From contig NZ_CP043808.1 in NCBI RefSeq assembly GCF_008386315.1, forward strand, positions 1,860,001 to 1,924,000: DNA of 64,000 nt, written 5' to 3'. This document shows, piece by piece, positions 45,414 to 54,997 of the stretch. A program made the position numbers and the translations under genes. The DNA comes from Serinicoccus marinus DSM 15273. GTDB lineage: Bacteria; Actinomycetota; Actinomycetes; Actinomycetales; Dermatophilaceae. The first letter of the stretch is position 1. Each line of letters starts with the position of its first letter. The notes under the pieces are model-generated. The model was not told the DNA's origin. It searched no databases and was given only the letters and a program-made list of their open reading frames with translations.

Positions 45414-48400
45414 TCAGCAGCCGATCTTGCGGAGGGCGTAGTCCTCCGTCACGATCCGCCCGCGGGGCACGCGGATCTCGTCCACGGTCGGTCGGTAGCC
45501 GTCCTTGGCGACGATCGCCTGGTACCTGTTGGTCAACACCCAGTAGGCGTATGAACCGTCCTCCTCGGTGATGAGGCTGTAGCCGGCGTGGTCGCCCCGT
45601 CGCGGCGTGAGGTCCACGACGGCACCGCCCAGCCCGACCTGTGAGGAGTCGCACTCGACACCCTCCACGCTGCCCTGGAGCTTGCCCCAGTTGCGCGGCG
45701 GGTTGACATGCATCGTCACGTCGATCGGGTCCAGGTCCTGCGGGGTGCTGGTCCGGATGCCGATGCCCGCGGTGTAGTCACCCGGCTGCGCCACGTTGGC
45801 GTCCGTGGTCACCCGCACCCGCACCCGGTCGCCCGGCTCGATGGTGAACTCCATCGGGTCCACCGTCAGCCAGTCGACGTCGGCGCCGGTGGCGCCGCAG
45901 TCGTCGTAGCCGGGCAGCTGCTCGGCCACGTCGATCGGGGTGAAACCACCGGTGGACCCGCCGACCTTGGCGATGCCGCAGGCGGCACCTCCGCGGTAGA
46001 CGGCCGCACTGCTGGCCGGCATCTCGACCCAGTCGCCGCTGGCACCGTCGAACGCGAAGCTCGCGTTCGTGACCGCGCCGCCCTGGACACCGCCGTTGAC
46101 GATCATCTGACCGTTGGCGCCGGCCGACTGCCCGGCCCACACGTCCACCGGGGCGTCTGGCAGCGCGGTCCAGGAGTCGTCACCCGGGTCGTAGGCGTAG
46201 CTGTCGGCGATGCCGCCGGCTCCGTCGTTGCCTCCGGCGCAGATCACCTGGCCGTCGACGCCACCGCACGAGGCGAAGGCGACCGCCACGGGGTAGTCGG
46301 CTAGCTGGGTCCAGCTGTCCGCTCCCGCGTCGTAGGCCATCACCGCGTCGGTCGCCGGCAGGCAGTCCGCGGTGGTGCACCCACCGACGGAGTACAGCAG
46401 CCCGTCCACCACGGCGGTCCCGGCAGCCGAGACCGCGACCGGGGCGTCGGCCCCGCCGGTCCAGGCGTCCGCGCCGGCGTCGTAGACGTGGGTGGCGGTG
46501 GACACGCCACCGTCGACCCAGCCGCCGCTGGACACGATCTGCCCGTTGACGGATCCTGCCGTGACCGCCGAGGCGGCCTCAGGCAGAGGCGCGACCGCGG
46601 TCCAGGCCATGCCCTCGGCGTCGTACCGGTTCACGTCCGCGAAGGCGGCCGTGCCGGTCGTCCCGCCGAGGGTGTACCAGGTGCCGTCGAGGTTGACGAC
46701 GCGGTTGTCCATGGCCACGCGCGGGTAGTTGCCCAGCGGCGTCCAGGGATCGGCGGCGACCCGCAGCGGGTCGGCCGCACCGGCCTTGCCCATGCCGGAG
46801 GCTGCGGCGCCGAGCGAGGTCTCCACGTCCAGCGAGACCACCTCACCACCCTCGCCCTCGGCGGCGGGACCCATCGTGTCCCGGCTGCCGTCGACGCGGA
46901 GGATCTCCACCCCGCCGGCCTGCTCGGTCAGCGTGACCTCGGCCGAGCCGGACCCGGTGTTGGTGAACGTCACCCGGTGGCGACGCTCCGAGCCCAGCGG
47001 CTGGTAGACCTCGATCTCGTCGGTGTCCACCTCGATGAAGCCGGACCCCAGGCTGAAGTCGGCCCGGACGGCGGCGGAGTCCTCCACCGTGACGTCCTGC
47101 GTGACCGAGGAGTAGCCGCGGGCGCTGGCCTCGAACGGGTGGGTCCCCGGGGTGCCCGAGAACAACCAGTAGAAGCCGTCGTCGAGGTTCTCGTCCGCCG
47201 GCGTCGCCGTGGTGAGCGCGGTCTCCTCCGGCACGTCGAGGTTGGTCACCGTGGCGCCCACGACGCCGGTGCCGTCCTCCTCGGCGTAGACGTTGCCGAC
47301 CACGTAGCCGCCCTCGCCCGTGGGCGAGCAGACGCGGTTGCCGAGGAAGACGTCGTCCACCTCCCACCACCAGTCGTACTCCGCCTGGTACATGTGGAAG
47401 GCGACCCGGACGTCGCTTTCGCCGGCCGCGTCGGGCAGCGGGATGACCTGCTCGTCCGGCCCACGCACCGAGGCGTCCTGGGACAGCACCGTGGTCCACG
47501 TCTCGCCACCGTCGAGGCTGACCCCGACGTCGGCGAGGTCGTCACCGAGGGCATACCAGTCCTGGCGGAAGCCGACCACCGGCTCGGACAGGTCCGACAT
47601 GTCGGTGCTCGGGCTGATCAGCAGGCTGTCCTGCGATCCGCCCGAGCCGTAGAAGTCGGAGTCGAGGACGGCGAAGTTGCCCTCGCCGCCGGTGAGGTTG
47701 TCCCGACCGCCCGGGTTGTCGAAGGCCCAGACCTCGCCGGTGCCGGCGTTGTCCACGACCTCCCAGCCCTCGGGCGCGGTGGTCTCGTCGAAGCTCTCGG
47801 TGACACCGTCGACGACGAAGTCGTACCCCGGCGCGATGCAGGTGGCCGAGTCGACCGGGACCGAGACGTCGAGGGAGTCACCGGAGGTGGCCTCGACGGT
47901 CGGCGCCGTGTAGCCCGGGTACTGGACCTGCACCGTGAGGTCGAAGGTCTCCCCCTCGGGAAGGTCCAGCGAGAACTCACCCGTCTCCGGGTCGGTGAAG
48001 GTCGCCGCCGGCGTGCCCTCGGCGCTGACGCGGGCATACAGCGGGAAGCCGTATCCCGAGCCGTCCGTGACCGTGCCGGTGACCGCACCGCTCGCGACCG
48101 GGTCCAGCGCGGCGTCCACCGTGGTGGTCTCGCCCGCCGTGACCGTGGCGCTCGCCGTGGCGGTGGCGTAGCCGAACTTGCTCATCGTGAGGTCGTAGTC
48201 ACCCGCCGAGAGCTGGGCCTGGTAGGTGCCCTCCTCGTCGGTGAGCGTGCTGCGCTCGATCGGGCCGACGATGTCCACCGAGGTGTCCGGCAGCGGGTCC
48301 CCGCTGGCGGCGTCGGTGACGGTGCCCTCCAGGGTGCCCGCGTCGCCGATCGGCGCCGAGTTCACCAGCTCGAGGGCGTCCAGCCGTCCCTCGCCGAAGA

Positions 48401-49785
48401 CGTTGTTGTCCTCGGCCGTGCCACCGCACTGCAGGTCCTCGGTGTTGACGGCCGTGCCGTCGAGCAGCCCTCGGGTGCCGTCCACGTCGCCCACCAGGGC
48501 GGGCGCCCCGGACCAGGCGAGCGCCACCGCGCCCGCCACGTGCGGCGAGGCCATCGAGGTGCCCGAGTAGACGGCATACCCGTTGCCGGGGACCGAGGAC
48601 CGGACCGCGCTGCCGGGTGCGGAGATGTTCGGCTTGATCTCGCCGTCCTGACCCGCACCGCGTCCGGAGGACCCGGAGATGGTGTGACCACTGTTGTAGT
48701 TGCCCACGGAGTAGGCCACGATGCGGCTGCCGGGCGAACCGGCGCTCTCGCAGGCTGGGCCGCTGTTGCCGTTGGCGAAGACGCCGAACTGGCCGCTCGC
48801 CGCCCAGGCCTCGATGACGTCCTCCATGAAGGGGGCCGTCGAGGGGCCCTGGGTGCCCCAGCTGTTGTTGATGACGTGGGGGCGCTTCGAGACGTCCGGG
48901 TTCTCACCCTCGAGGTCGCGCGGCTCGAGCATCCACTGGCCCGAGGCGATGAGCGCGGCGTCGGTGGGGCAGCAGCCGTTGGCCGCGATCCACCTCGCCC
49001 CGGGCGCCACCCCCACCTGGTTGTCCCCGCCGTCGTCGCCGACCATCGTCCCGGTCACGTGCGTGCCGTGCCCGTCGTTGTCGGCGGGCGCGTCGGGCGA
49101 GGTGCCCGCGGCGTCGAACCAGTTGTAGTTGTGGTCGAACGTGCCGTCACCGTTGTTGCCGCGGTAGGCGTTGACCAGGGCGGGGTGGTCGAACTGGGCG
49201 CCGGTGTCGATCGAGGCGACGACGACCCCCTCGCCCCGGATGCCGAGGCCCTCCCACACCGCCGGGGCGTTGATGTCGTCGACCCCCCACTCGACGGCCG
49301 CCGGGGCCATCTGCTGGTCCTCCTCCTTGAGGTCCGGCACCTCGATCGTCAGGGTCGGGTAGATCCCCTCCACCCCGCCGGCCGAGGCCATCGAGGTCAC
49401 GAGGTCCAGGTCCGCGCCGCCGACCCGGATGGAGTTGGTGGCCCAGAACGCCTGGTAGTCCACGTCCTGCGTGTCCAACTGTTCCTTGAGGTCGGCCTGG
49501 CTGGCGTCGGCCGATGCCTGCAGAGCATCGACGACGGCCTGACCGCGCTTGTCCCAGTCCTGGATCGTGGAGAACTGACTCAGGTCGGGACGCGCGGCGA
49601 AGCGCACCCAGACATCGGCCCGCCCCGCTCGCCACTGCTCGTCGACCTGGGCGTCGATCTTGTCGTCCAGGCTCGGCTCGAGCCCCCTGGTGCCGCCATG
49701 GCCGGCACCGTGGCCGCCAGCCCTGAGGCAACGAGGGCGCGGCGGCAAGACCTGCGCACCAGCGTCGTCGCGGATTCGAATGCAT
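45414..49785 (-). CDS. Secreted S8 (subtilisin-like) serine protease with Kelch repeats, frameshifted signal peptide
   Basis: Very large exported subtilase, about 1457 residues when repaired. The ATG at 49785 follows GGAGAGG; the signal peptide (VRRSCRRALVASGLAATVPAMAAPG) is in one frame and the body in another, joined by one missing G in the run at 49683-49687, with a further one-base slip near the start. Catalytic residues: D in VVASIDTG, H in NDGHGTHVTG, N in INNSWGT, S in SGTSMASPHVAG. Next come carboxypeptidase-regulatory-like beta domains, a MAM/choice-of-anchor-like domain (SFDETTAPEGWEVVD to VDDVFLG), and a Kelch propeller of about six repeats (GGT..., GGW..., GGCTTADC). A last beta domain ends in KIGC. 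The host range or substrate is unknown. Confidence 0.88.
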
Positions 49786-49814
49786 GAACTGTCCTCTCCG
49801 TTGAGGTGTATGTC

Positions 49815-49832
49815 GGGTGACCTACGTCACCC
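49815..49832. promoter_or_regulatory. Perfect 18-base palindrome upstream of the S8 protease
   Basis: GGGTGAC-CTAC-GTCACCC lies 30 bases before the protease start. On the minus strand a possible promoter TTGTTC-N18-TAGGTT is just upstream, so the palindrome would be at the start of the transcript. A candidate operator for the adjacent winged-helix regulator; no evidence of binding. Confidence 0.5.
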
Positions 49833-49980
49833 TGACCCGTCGAACCTAGGGAGGCGGGTGTGCGCAGAACAACGACAGGACGTGCGCAACACGTGCACAA
49901 AGTGGGTAGTTGGCGGGGTCCCGGATCCGGCCGGACAGCACTGGATCGACGCCCCTGCCGGACGCCGATCCCCCTCCCGG

Positions 49981-50523
49981 TCACAGGCTCCTGAGGGCAC
50001 CTCCGCGCAGCGGCGCCAGGGGCGCGAGCCGGAAGCCGACGCCGCGGCACGGCGGCGAGGTGGACCGGGGCGGAGACGGCCTCGAGCTTGACCCGCAGCC
50101 GCCGCACGACGGCGTGGAGGTGGGAGCAGTCGCCGGTGTATGTCGTCCCCCACACCGTGCTGGTGAGGTCGGCGAAGCTGAGCACGCGGCCGGGGTCGGC
50201 AAGCAGGGCCTCGAGCAGGCCGTACTCCAGGGGGGTGAGCTGCTCGCTCTCCGGGGCGTGCACCACGCTGCGGCTGTCGGCGTCCAGCCGGAGGCCGCGG
50301 GCTGCGGGAGCCGTTCCGGGACGTCGCCGGCGAGCGCCTCGCGGGCCTCGGCCACCGAGCCCACGACGAGGACGGTGCCGGGCCAGCCCGCCCCGGCCAG
50401 GCTGGCGAGGTGACCGGCGGTCGCCTCGGAGAGCACGAGCACCATGACGGGTTCGGTCTCGGTGTTCCCCTCGGGCACCGGCGCAGCGGGCACCCGCGAA
50501 GGTATGCCGTCCGTCACCGTCAC
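49981..50523 (-). pseudogene. OmpR/AfsR-type winged-helix regulator, frameshifted
   Basis: About 180 residues when repaired. The N-terminal 90 residues (VMVLVLSEATAGHLASLAG) resemble a degenerate receiver-like domain without a clear phosphoacceptor aspartate. The C-terminal part is a transcriptional-activator winged helix: LTPLEYGLLEALLADPGRVLS, FADLTSTVWG, HAVVRRLRVKLEAV, and RGVGFRL. The middle lies in another frame; one C missing near 50300 and one extra C near 50046 account for it, so the shifts cancel. Divergent from fur and next to the S8 protease gene, which it may control. The frame errors may be in the consensus only. Confidence 0.68.
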
Positions 50524-50574
50524 CCGTCACCTCTCTACCCTCTGTGCGCCTCCCCGGCGCCACTCGTGCGATTC

Positions 50575-50603
50575 ACGCTAGGAGGGGGTGGGGTGCATCA
50601 CAA
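50575..50603 (-). promoter_or_regulatory. Promoter of the winged-helix regulator gene
   Basis: On the minus strand TTGTGA (50603-50598) and TAGCGT (50580-50575) are 17 bases apart, about 50 bases before the regulator start. Reasonable sigma-A match; the rest of the spacer to fur shows only the palindrome listed next. Confidence 0.5.
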
Positions 50604-50692
50604 GGCCTTTGACCAACTCCATACCCAGGTTTTGCCCGGCCTTTGCGATGCGCGCCCCGATCACCGGCCGAGGCGACCGGTCAGCCTGCCCT

Positions 50693-50711
50693 AACTTGAG
50701 TGGTTCAAGTT
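50693..50711. promoter_or_regulatory. Fur/PerR-type operator (19-base palindrome)
   Basis: AACTTGA-GTGGT-TCAAGTT is a perfect 7+5+7 palindrome 19 bases before the fur start. Size, A/T-rich ends in a GC-rich genome, and position match operators of FurA/CatR-like peroxide regulators that control their own gene and the adjacent catalase. Binding is inferred. Confidence 0.65.
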
Positions 50712-50730
50712 GCGGTGGTCGGATCAGTGC

Positions 50731-51198
50731 ATGAGCACGACCGACCTCGCCCCGTCCCTGCGTGGTGCCGGGCTGCGGGTGACCCGCCCCCGGCTGGCGG
50801 TCCTCGGCCTGCTGCAGGAGAACCCGCACGCGGACGCCGCCCAGGTGGTCTCGCTCGCGCGCCGGCGCGCCGAGGGGATCTCCGTCCAGGGGGTCTACGA
50901 CGTGCTGTCCGTCCTGTGCGGGGCGGGCCTGGTGCGCCGTATCCAGCCGGCCCACGCCGTCGCCCGCTACGAGCTCGACCTCGGGGACAATCATCACCAC
51001 GTCGTCTGCCGCTCCTGCGACGTCCTCGTCGACGTCCCCTGCGCCGTCGGCTCGGCACCCTGCCTCGAGCCCGCCCCCGCCCTCTCGGTCGGCTTCGACG
51101 TCGACGAGGCCGAGGTCATCTACTGGGGCCTGTGCCCGGACTGCCGACCCGACCCCTCAGCTGCCCGCATGTCCACCACCCCCAAGGAGAAGGTATGA
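50731..51198 (+). CDS. Fur family regulator (FurA/PerR-like)
   Basis: 155 residues. N-terminal winged helix ([44 protein letters not shown]) and C-terminal metal domain with HHHVVCRSC and LCPDC, the two CxxC pairs that hold structural zinc. I chose the ATG at 50731 because it begins the usual N-terminus; an earlier in-frame start at 50710 would overlap the operator. The last four bases overlap the katA start (ATGA), so repressor and catalase are cotranslated. Adjacent catalase and palindrome support peroxide sensing. Confidence 0.88.
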   Translation: MSTTDLAPSLRGAGLRVTRPRLAVLGLLQENPHADAAQVVSLARRRAEGISVQGVYDVLSVLCGAGLVRRIQPAHAVARYELDLGDNHHHVVCRSCDVLVDVPCAVGSAPCLEPAPALSVGFDVDEAEVIYWGLCPDCRPDPSAARMSTTPKEKV

Positions 51199-52761
51199 CC
51201 TACCCCGGATACATCAACGCCGAGCACTCCGGCGAGGGCCCCGAGCCCACCGGAGGCACCACCACCAACGGCGCGCCGCACGACTCCGACCGCAACAGCC
51301 TCTCGGTCGGGCCGAACGGCCGCTCATGCTGCACGACGTCAGCCTCGTCGAGGCGCTGGCGCACTTCGACCGCGAGAAGGTCCCGGAGCGCCTGCCCCAC
51401 GCCAAGGGCTCCGGCGCCTTCGGCACCTTCGAGACCACCGAGGACGTGTCCGCCTACACCAAGGCCGGCATCTTCCAGCAGGGTGCCAGCAGCGAGGTCA
51501 TCACCCGGTTCTCCACCGTCGCTGGGGAGCAGGGCTCCCCGGACACCTGGCGGGACGTGCGGGGCTTCTCGGTCCGCTTCTACACCGACGAGGGCAACCT
51601 GGACATCGTCGGCAACAACACCCCGATCTTCTTCGTCCGCGACCCGCTGAAGTTCCCGAACTTCATCCGCTCCCAGCGCCGCACGCCGGACAGCGGGCTG
51701 CGCGACCCCAACATGCAGTGGGACTTCTGGACCGCCAACCCCGAGTCCTCGCACCAGGTGAGCTACCTCATGGGCGACCGCGGGCTGCCCAGGACGTGGC
51801 GCGAGATGAACGGCTACTCCTCGCATACCTACATGTGGGTCAACGAGCAGGGTGAGCGCTTCTGGGTGAAGTACCACTGGCACAGCGACCAGGGCGTCCA
51901 CAACATCAGCAACGAGGAGGCGGACCGCCTCGCCGGTTCGGACGCCGACTACCACCGGCGTGACCTCTTCGAGGCGATCGACCGTGGGGACCACCCGAGC
52001 TGGACCCTGTTCGTGCAGGTCATGCCGTACGACGAGGCCAAGACCTATCGCTACAACCCGTTCGACCTCACCAAGGTGTGGCCGCACGCGGACTACCCGC
52101 TCGTCAAGGTGGGCCGGATGACGCTGAACCGCAACCCGGAGAACTGGTTCGCCCAGATCGAGCAGGTGGCGTTCTCGCCGTCCAACCAGGTGGTCGGCAC
52201 CGGCGTCTCCCCCGACAAGATGCTGCTGGCCCGGGTGTTCTCCTACCCGGACGCCCAGCGTCACCGCATCGGTGCCAACTTCACCCACCTGCCGGTCAAC
52301 CAGCCCAAGGTGCAGGTGAACGCCTACCAGTTCGACGGGCCGATGGCCTACCTGCACTCGGGGAGCCAGCCCACCTACGTCACCAACTCCTACGGTCGCC
52401 CCTGGTCGGACCGGACCGGCCCGGTGGAGAACGGCTGGGAGGCGGACGGCGAGCTGGTCCGCCAGGCCTACGACCTGCGTGAGGACGACAGCGACACCGG
52501 GCAGGCCGCCCTCCTGGTGGGCGAGGCCTACGACGACGCCCTCGTGAGCGCCTCGCCCAGACGGTCGGCGGCATGATGGGCGCCTGCGACCCGATGATCC
52601 GCGAGCGGGTCTACGAGTACTGGCGGAACATCCACCAGGGCGTGGGTGAGCGGATCGAGCAGATCGCCGCCGAGGCCGAGGTCCGGGAGAGCGACGGTGG
52701 CACGCCGCAGGTCGAGTCCCTGGGCGAGTCCCGGTCGGACCTGGTCGGCAGCCACCGCTGA
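51195..52761 (+). CDS. katA: Monofunctional haem catalase, two frameshifts
   Basis: Breaks down hydrogen peroxide. The ATG (51195) follows AAGGAGAAGGT and overlaps fur. Order: [25 protein letters not shown] with the distal histidine; [39 protein letters not shown] with the catalytic asparagine; and [17 protein letters not shown] with the proximal haem tyrosine and arginine. Two single-base losses break it: a C near 51320 (expected GGCCCGCTC) and a T near 52552 (expected GCCTTCGCC). The C-terminal piece ([14 protein letters not shown]) is in another frame. Two added bases give 522 residues, a normal small-subunit clade 3 catalase. Probably intact in the organism. Confidence 0.9.
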
Positions 52762-52793
52762 CCCGGCGGCGCGCCGACGCGGCAGATCGACCG

Positions 52794-52831
52794 GAGCGCC
52801 CCACCGCCGCACCGCGGCCGGTGGGGCGCTC
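52794..52831. terminator. Bidirectional terminator between katA and sseB
   Basis: Perfect 13-base stem GAGCGCCCCACCG / CGGTGGGGCGCTC with a 12-base loop between convergent katA and sseB. Strong GC stem, no T-run. Confidence 0.82.
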
Positions 52832-52877
52832 CCGTGTGCCGGGATCCCTCCACGTGGTGCGTCGGTCGTCGGCAGGC

Positions 52878-53642
52878 TCAGGCGGTGGCGAGCCGGAAGG
52901 TGACGGCGTCGATGCGCGCACGGGTCTCGGCGTCCACCGCGAGAGCCTCCCCGACCCGGGTGACGAGTGCCTGCACCTGCGGCCCGGAGAGGCCCGGGCG
53001 CAGACGGAGCTCGACCACGAGCTCCCCGCCGGACCCGGCGAGCCGGTGCGCCACGACGTCCCTCTCCTGCTGGACCGTGGCCGCCACGGCAGCGGCCACC
53101 TGTTCGTCCCGGTGCGCGGGCACCCAGTCGCGGGCCATCGCGAGGGCCCACACCATCGACCCGCTCAGCGTGTAGGCCGGTGGACCGGGTGCGGGGGCCA
53201 GGTCGAGGGGGATCACGGTGCAGCCCTCCTGGACGGCGGCCAGCGCCGCGCGCTGGGCGGTGACCGGGACGGGTCGGGCCTGGGGGTCCCACGCCCCGAG
53301 CGCCGCGGTGCTCGTGAAGGCCGGCAGCGCCCGCTGCCCGTCCGGCGCGACGAGGGTCACCGAGGCCATGTCGCTGCTCGCGTCGGCGGGGATGCCCGAG
53401 GAGGTGTCGACCTCGCCGGCGACCGCGACGACCGGGACGATCAACCGCGCCCGGGCCACCGCGGCGACGACGTCCTCGGCAGCCGGCTCGGGGTCGACGC
53501 CGCCGAGCAGCCGGGAGAGGCGCTCGTCGGCGGCCCCGGTGTCACCGTCGAAGCCGGTGCCGGTGAGGGTGCGTCCGGACCACGGGGTCCCGGCGGTGTC
53601 GGCGCCGTCCTGCGGCCGGTGGTCGGCGAAGCGGTGGCTCAC
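52878..53642 (-). CDS. SseB family protein
   Basis: 254 residues of the SseB N-terminal domain family, function poorly known. Features: LIVPVVAVAGEV..., SVTLVAPDGQRALPAFTSTAALGAWDPQARPVPV and DLAPAPGPPAYTLSG, the pattern seen in actinobacterial SseB proteins next to priA and infC. GTG start overlaps the priA stop (GTGA). Not to be confused with the Salmonella secreted SseB. Confidence 0.82.
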   Translation of the reverse strand: MSHRFADHRPQDGADTAGTPWSGRTLTGTGFDGDTGAADERLSRLLGGVDPEPAAEDVVAAVARARLIVPVVAVAGEVDTSSGIPADASSDMASVTLVAPDGQRALPAFTSTAALGAWDPQARPVPVTAQRAALAAVQEGCTVIPLDLAPAPGPPAYTLSGSMVWALAMARDWVPAHRDEQVAAAVAATVQQERDVVAHRLAGSGGELVVELRLRPGLSGPQVQALVTRVGEALAVDAETRARIDAVTFRLATA

Positions 53643-54346
53643 GAGCAGACCTCCAGGGCGTCGGTCAGGGTGAAGGCGCCCTCGTGCAGCGCGGCGCCCA
53701 GCACGAGCTCGTCGACCGCGGGCGACTCGCGCAGCCGGACGACGTCCTCGAGGTCGGCCACACCACCGGAGGCGGTCACCGGCGACCCGACCAGCGCGGC
53801 GACGGAGGCGAAGAGGTCGAGGTCGGCGCCGGTGCGTCGGCCGTCCCGGGAGGCGTCGGCGACGAGCACGCGCACCCCGCCGTCCCGCAGCACCGGGTGG
53901 TCGGCGAGGACGTGCTCCGGCGGCCCGAGGACCAGCGGGGTGCCGCGGGCGACCACCTGCCCGTCCCGGACGTCGACCGCGACGACCAGCCGCTCCCCCA
54001 GTGCCGCTGCGGCGGACTCGACGAGGGCGGGGTCGGCCAGCGCCGAGCTGGCGAGGACGACGCGCCGGGCCCGGGTGCCGGCCGCCCACCTGACGTCGGC
54101 CTCGGTGGCGATGCCTCCGGACAGCTGCACCGGCACGGGAATGCCGTCGAGCAGCTCGGTCATGAGGTCCGGGTCCCCCCCGCGGCCGAAGGCCCGGTCG
54201 AGGTCGACGAGGTGCAGCATCGTCGCGCCCTGGTCCACCATCGCCGCGGCGACGGCCGCGGGGGCGTCCGCATGGCCGGCACGCACCTGGGTGGCCCGGC
54301 CACCGGCGACGTCCACGGCCGGGAGCAGGCTCAGCGTCCCCGTCAC
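53639..54346 (-). CDS. priA: Phosphoribosyl isomerase HisA/PriA
   Basis: 235-residue TIM-barrel isomerase. LLPAVDVAGGRATQVRAG holds the first catalytic aspartate, MLHLVDLDRAFGRG, QLSGGIATEADV, VVAVDVRDGQV with the second aspartate, and TASGGVADLEDV the C-terminal phosphate site. In most Actinobacteria without trpF this enzyme serves both histidine (ProFAR) and tryptophan (PRA) synthesis; whether it does so here depends on a trpF elsewhere. GTG start overlaps the upstream gene stop. Confidence 0.93.
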   Translation of the reverse strand: MTGTLSLLPAVDVAGGRATQVRAGHADAPAAVAAAMVDQGATMLHLVDLDRAFGRGGDPDLMTELLDGIPVPVQLSGGIATEADVRWAAGTRARRVVLASSALADPALVESAAAALGERLVVAVDVRDGQVVARGTPLVLGPPEHVLADHPVLRDGGVRVLVADASRDGRRTGADLDLFASVAALVGSPVTASGGVADLEDVVRLRESPAVDELVLGAALHEGAFTLTDALEVCS

Positions 54347-54996
54347 GACAGGACGCCCAGCTCCTGCCGGAGCCGCACCGAGTCGCGCACGGCGTCCTCG
54401 AACCACTCGACCTGCCGACGGTCGGGGACGACCCGGACCGCGCCGGGCAGGTCGTCGGCGCGGGCGGGCTCCTCGACGAGCCGGGTGCCGGGGAGCCCGA
54501 GCGTGGCCATGACCGCCTGGAGCATGCGGGCGGGGCGCACCCTCGTCTCGTGCAGCAGCTCCACCAGCTCGTCCCGGGTGCCCGGGTCCGCACCGGCCAG
54601 CCGCACCAGCTCGGCCGGACCGGCCAGGTCGAGACCCGGCGGGCGCAGCAGCCCCTGCTCGGGCTCCCAGACGACCCACCGCACGCGTCGGCGTCGACCC
54701 CCGCCGTGGACGGTGACCAGGGCGCGGCCGTCGACCTCGAAGAAGCCCAGCCCGGGTGCCGCCCTGGCGGGCAGCGCGCGGCAGGCGCTGACGAGGCCAC
54801 CGTCCTCGTAGGGGGCACCGGCGCGGGAGGGACCGCGGGTCACCACACCCACCCATCCCTGGAGCGGGACGACCGAGACGGGGACGATGCTCGCCGCCAC
54901 CCAGGCGTCCACCTCGTGCCGGGGCCCGGCCGCGAGGAGCACCCCCTGGGAGCGTCCGGACGTCGTCGGGTCGTCGGAGGAGCTCACCCGGCTCAT
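54343..54996 (-). CDS. Conserved actinobacterial protein of unknown function
   Basis: 217 residues, soluble, no membrane segments. Contains RWVVWEPEQGLLRPPGLDLAGPAELVRLAG and DELVELLHETRVRPARMLQAVMATLGLPG; a hypothetical protein of this type is commonly found just before priA in Actinobacteria. ATG at 54996, two bases after the glnE stop (TAGGATG), with GTGA overlap to priA downstream. No function can be assigned. Confidence 0.75.
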   Translation of the reverse strand: MSRVSSSDDPTTSGRSQGVLLAAGPRHEVDAWVAASIVPVSVVPLQGWVGVVTRGPSRAGAPYEDGGLVSACRALPARAAPGLGFFEVDGRALVTVHGGGRRRRVRWVVWEPEQGLLRPPGLDLAGPAELVRLAGADPGTRDELVELLHETRVRPARMLQAVMATLGLPGTRLVEEPARADDLPGAVRVVPDRRQVEWFEDAVRDSVRLRQELGVLS

Positions 54997-54997
54997 C

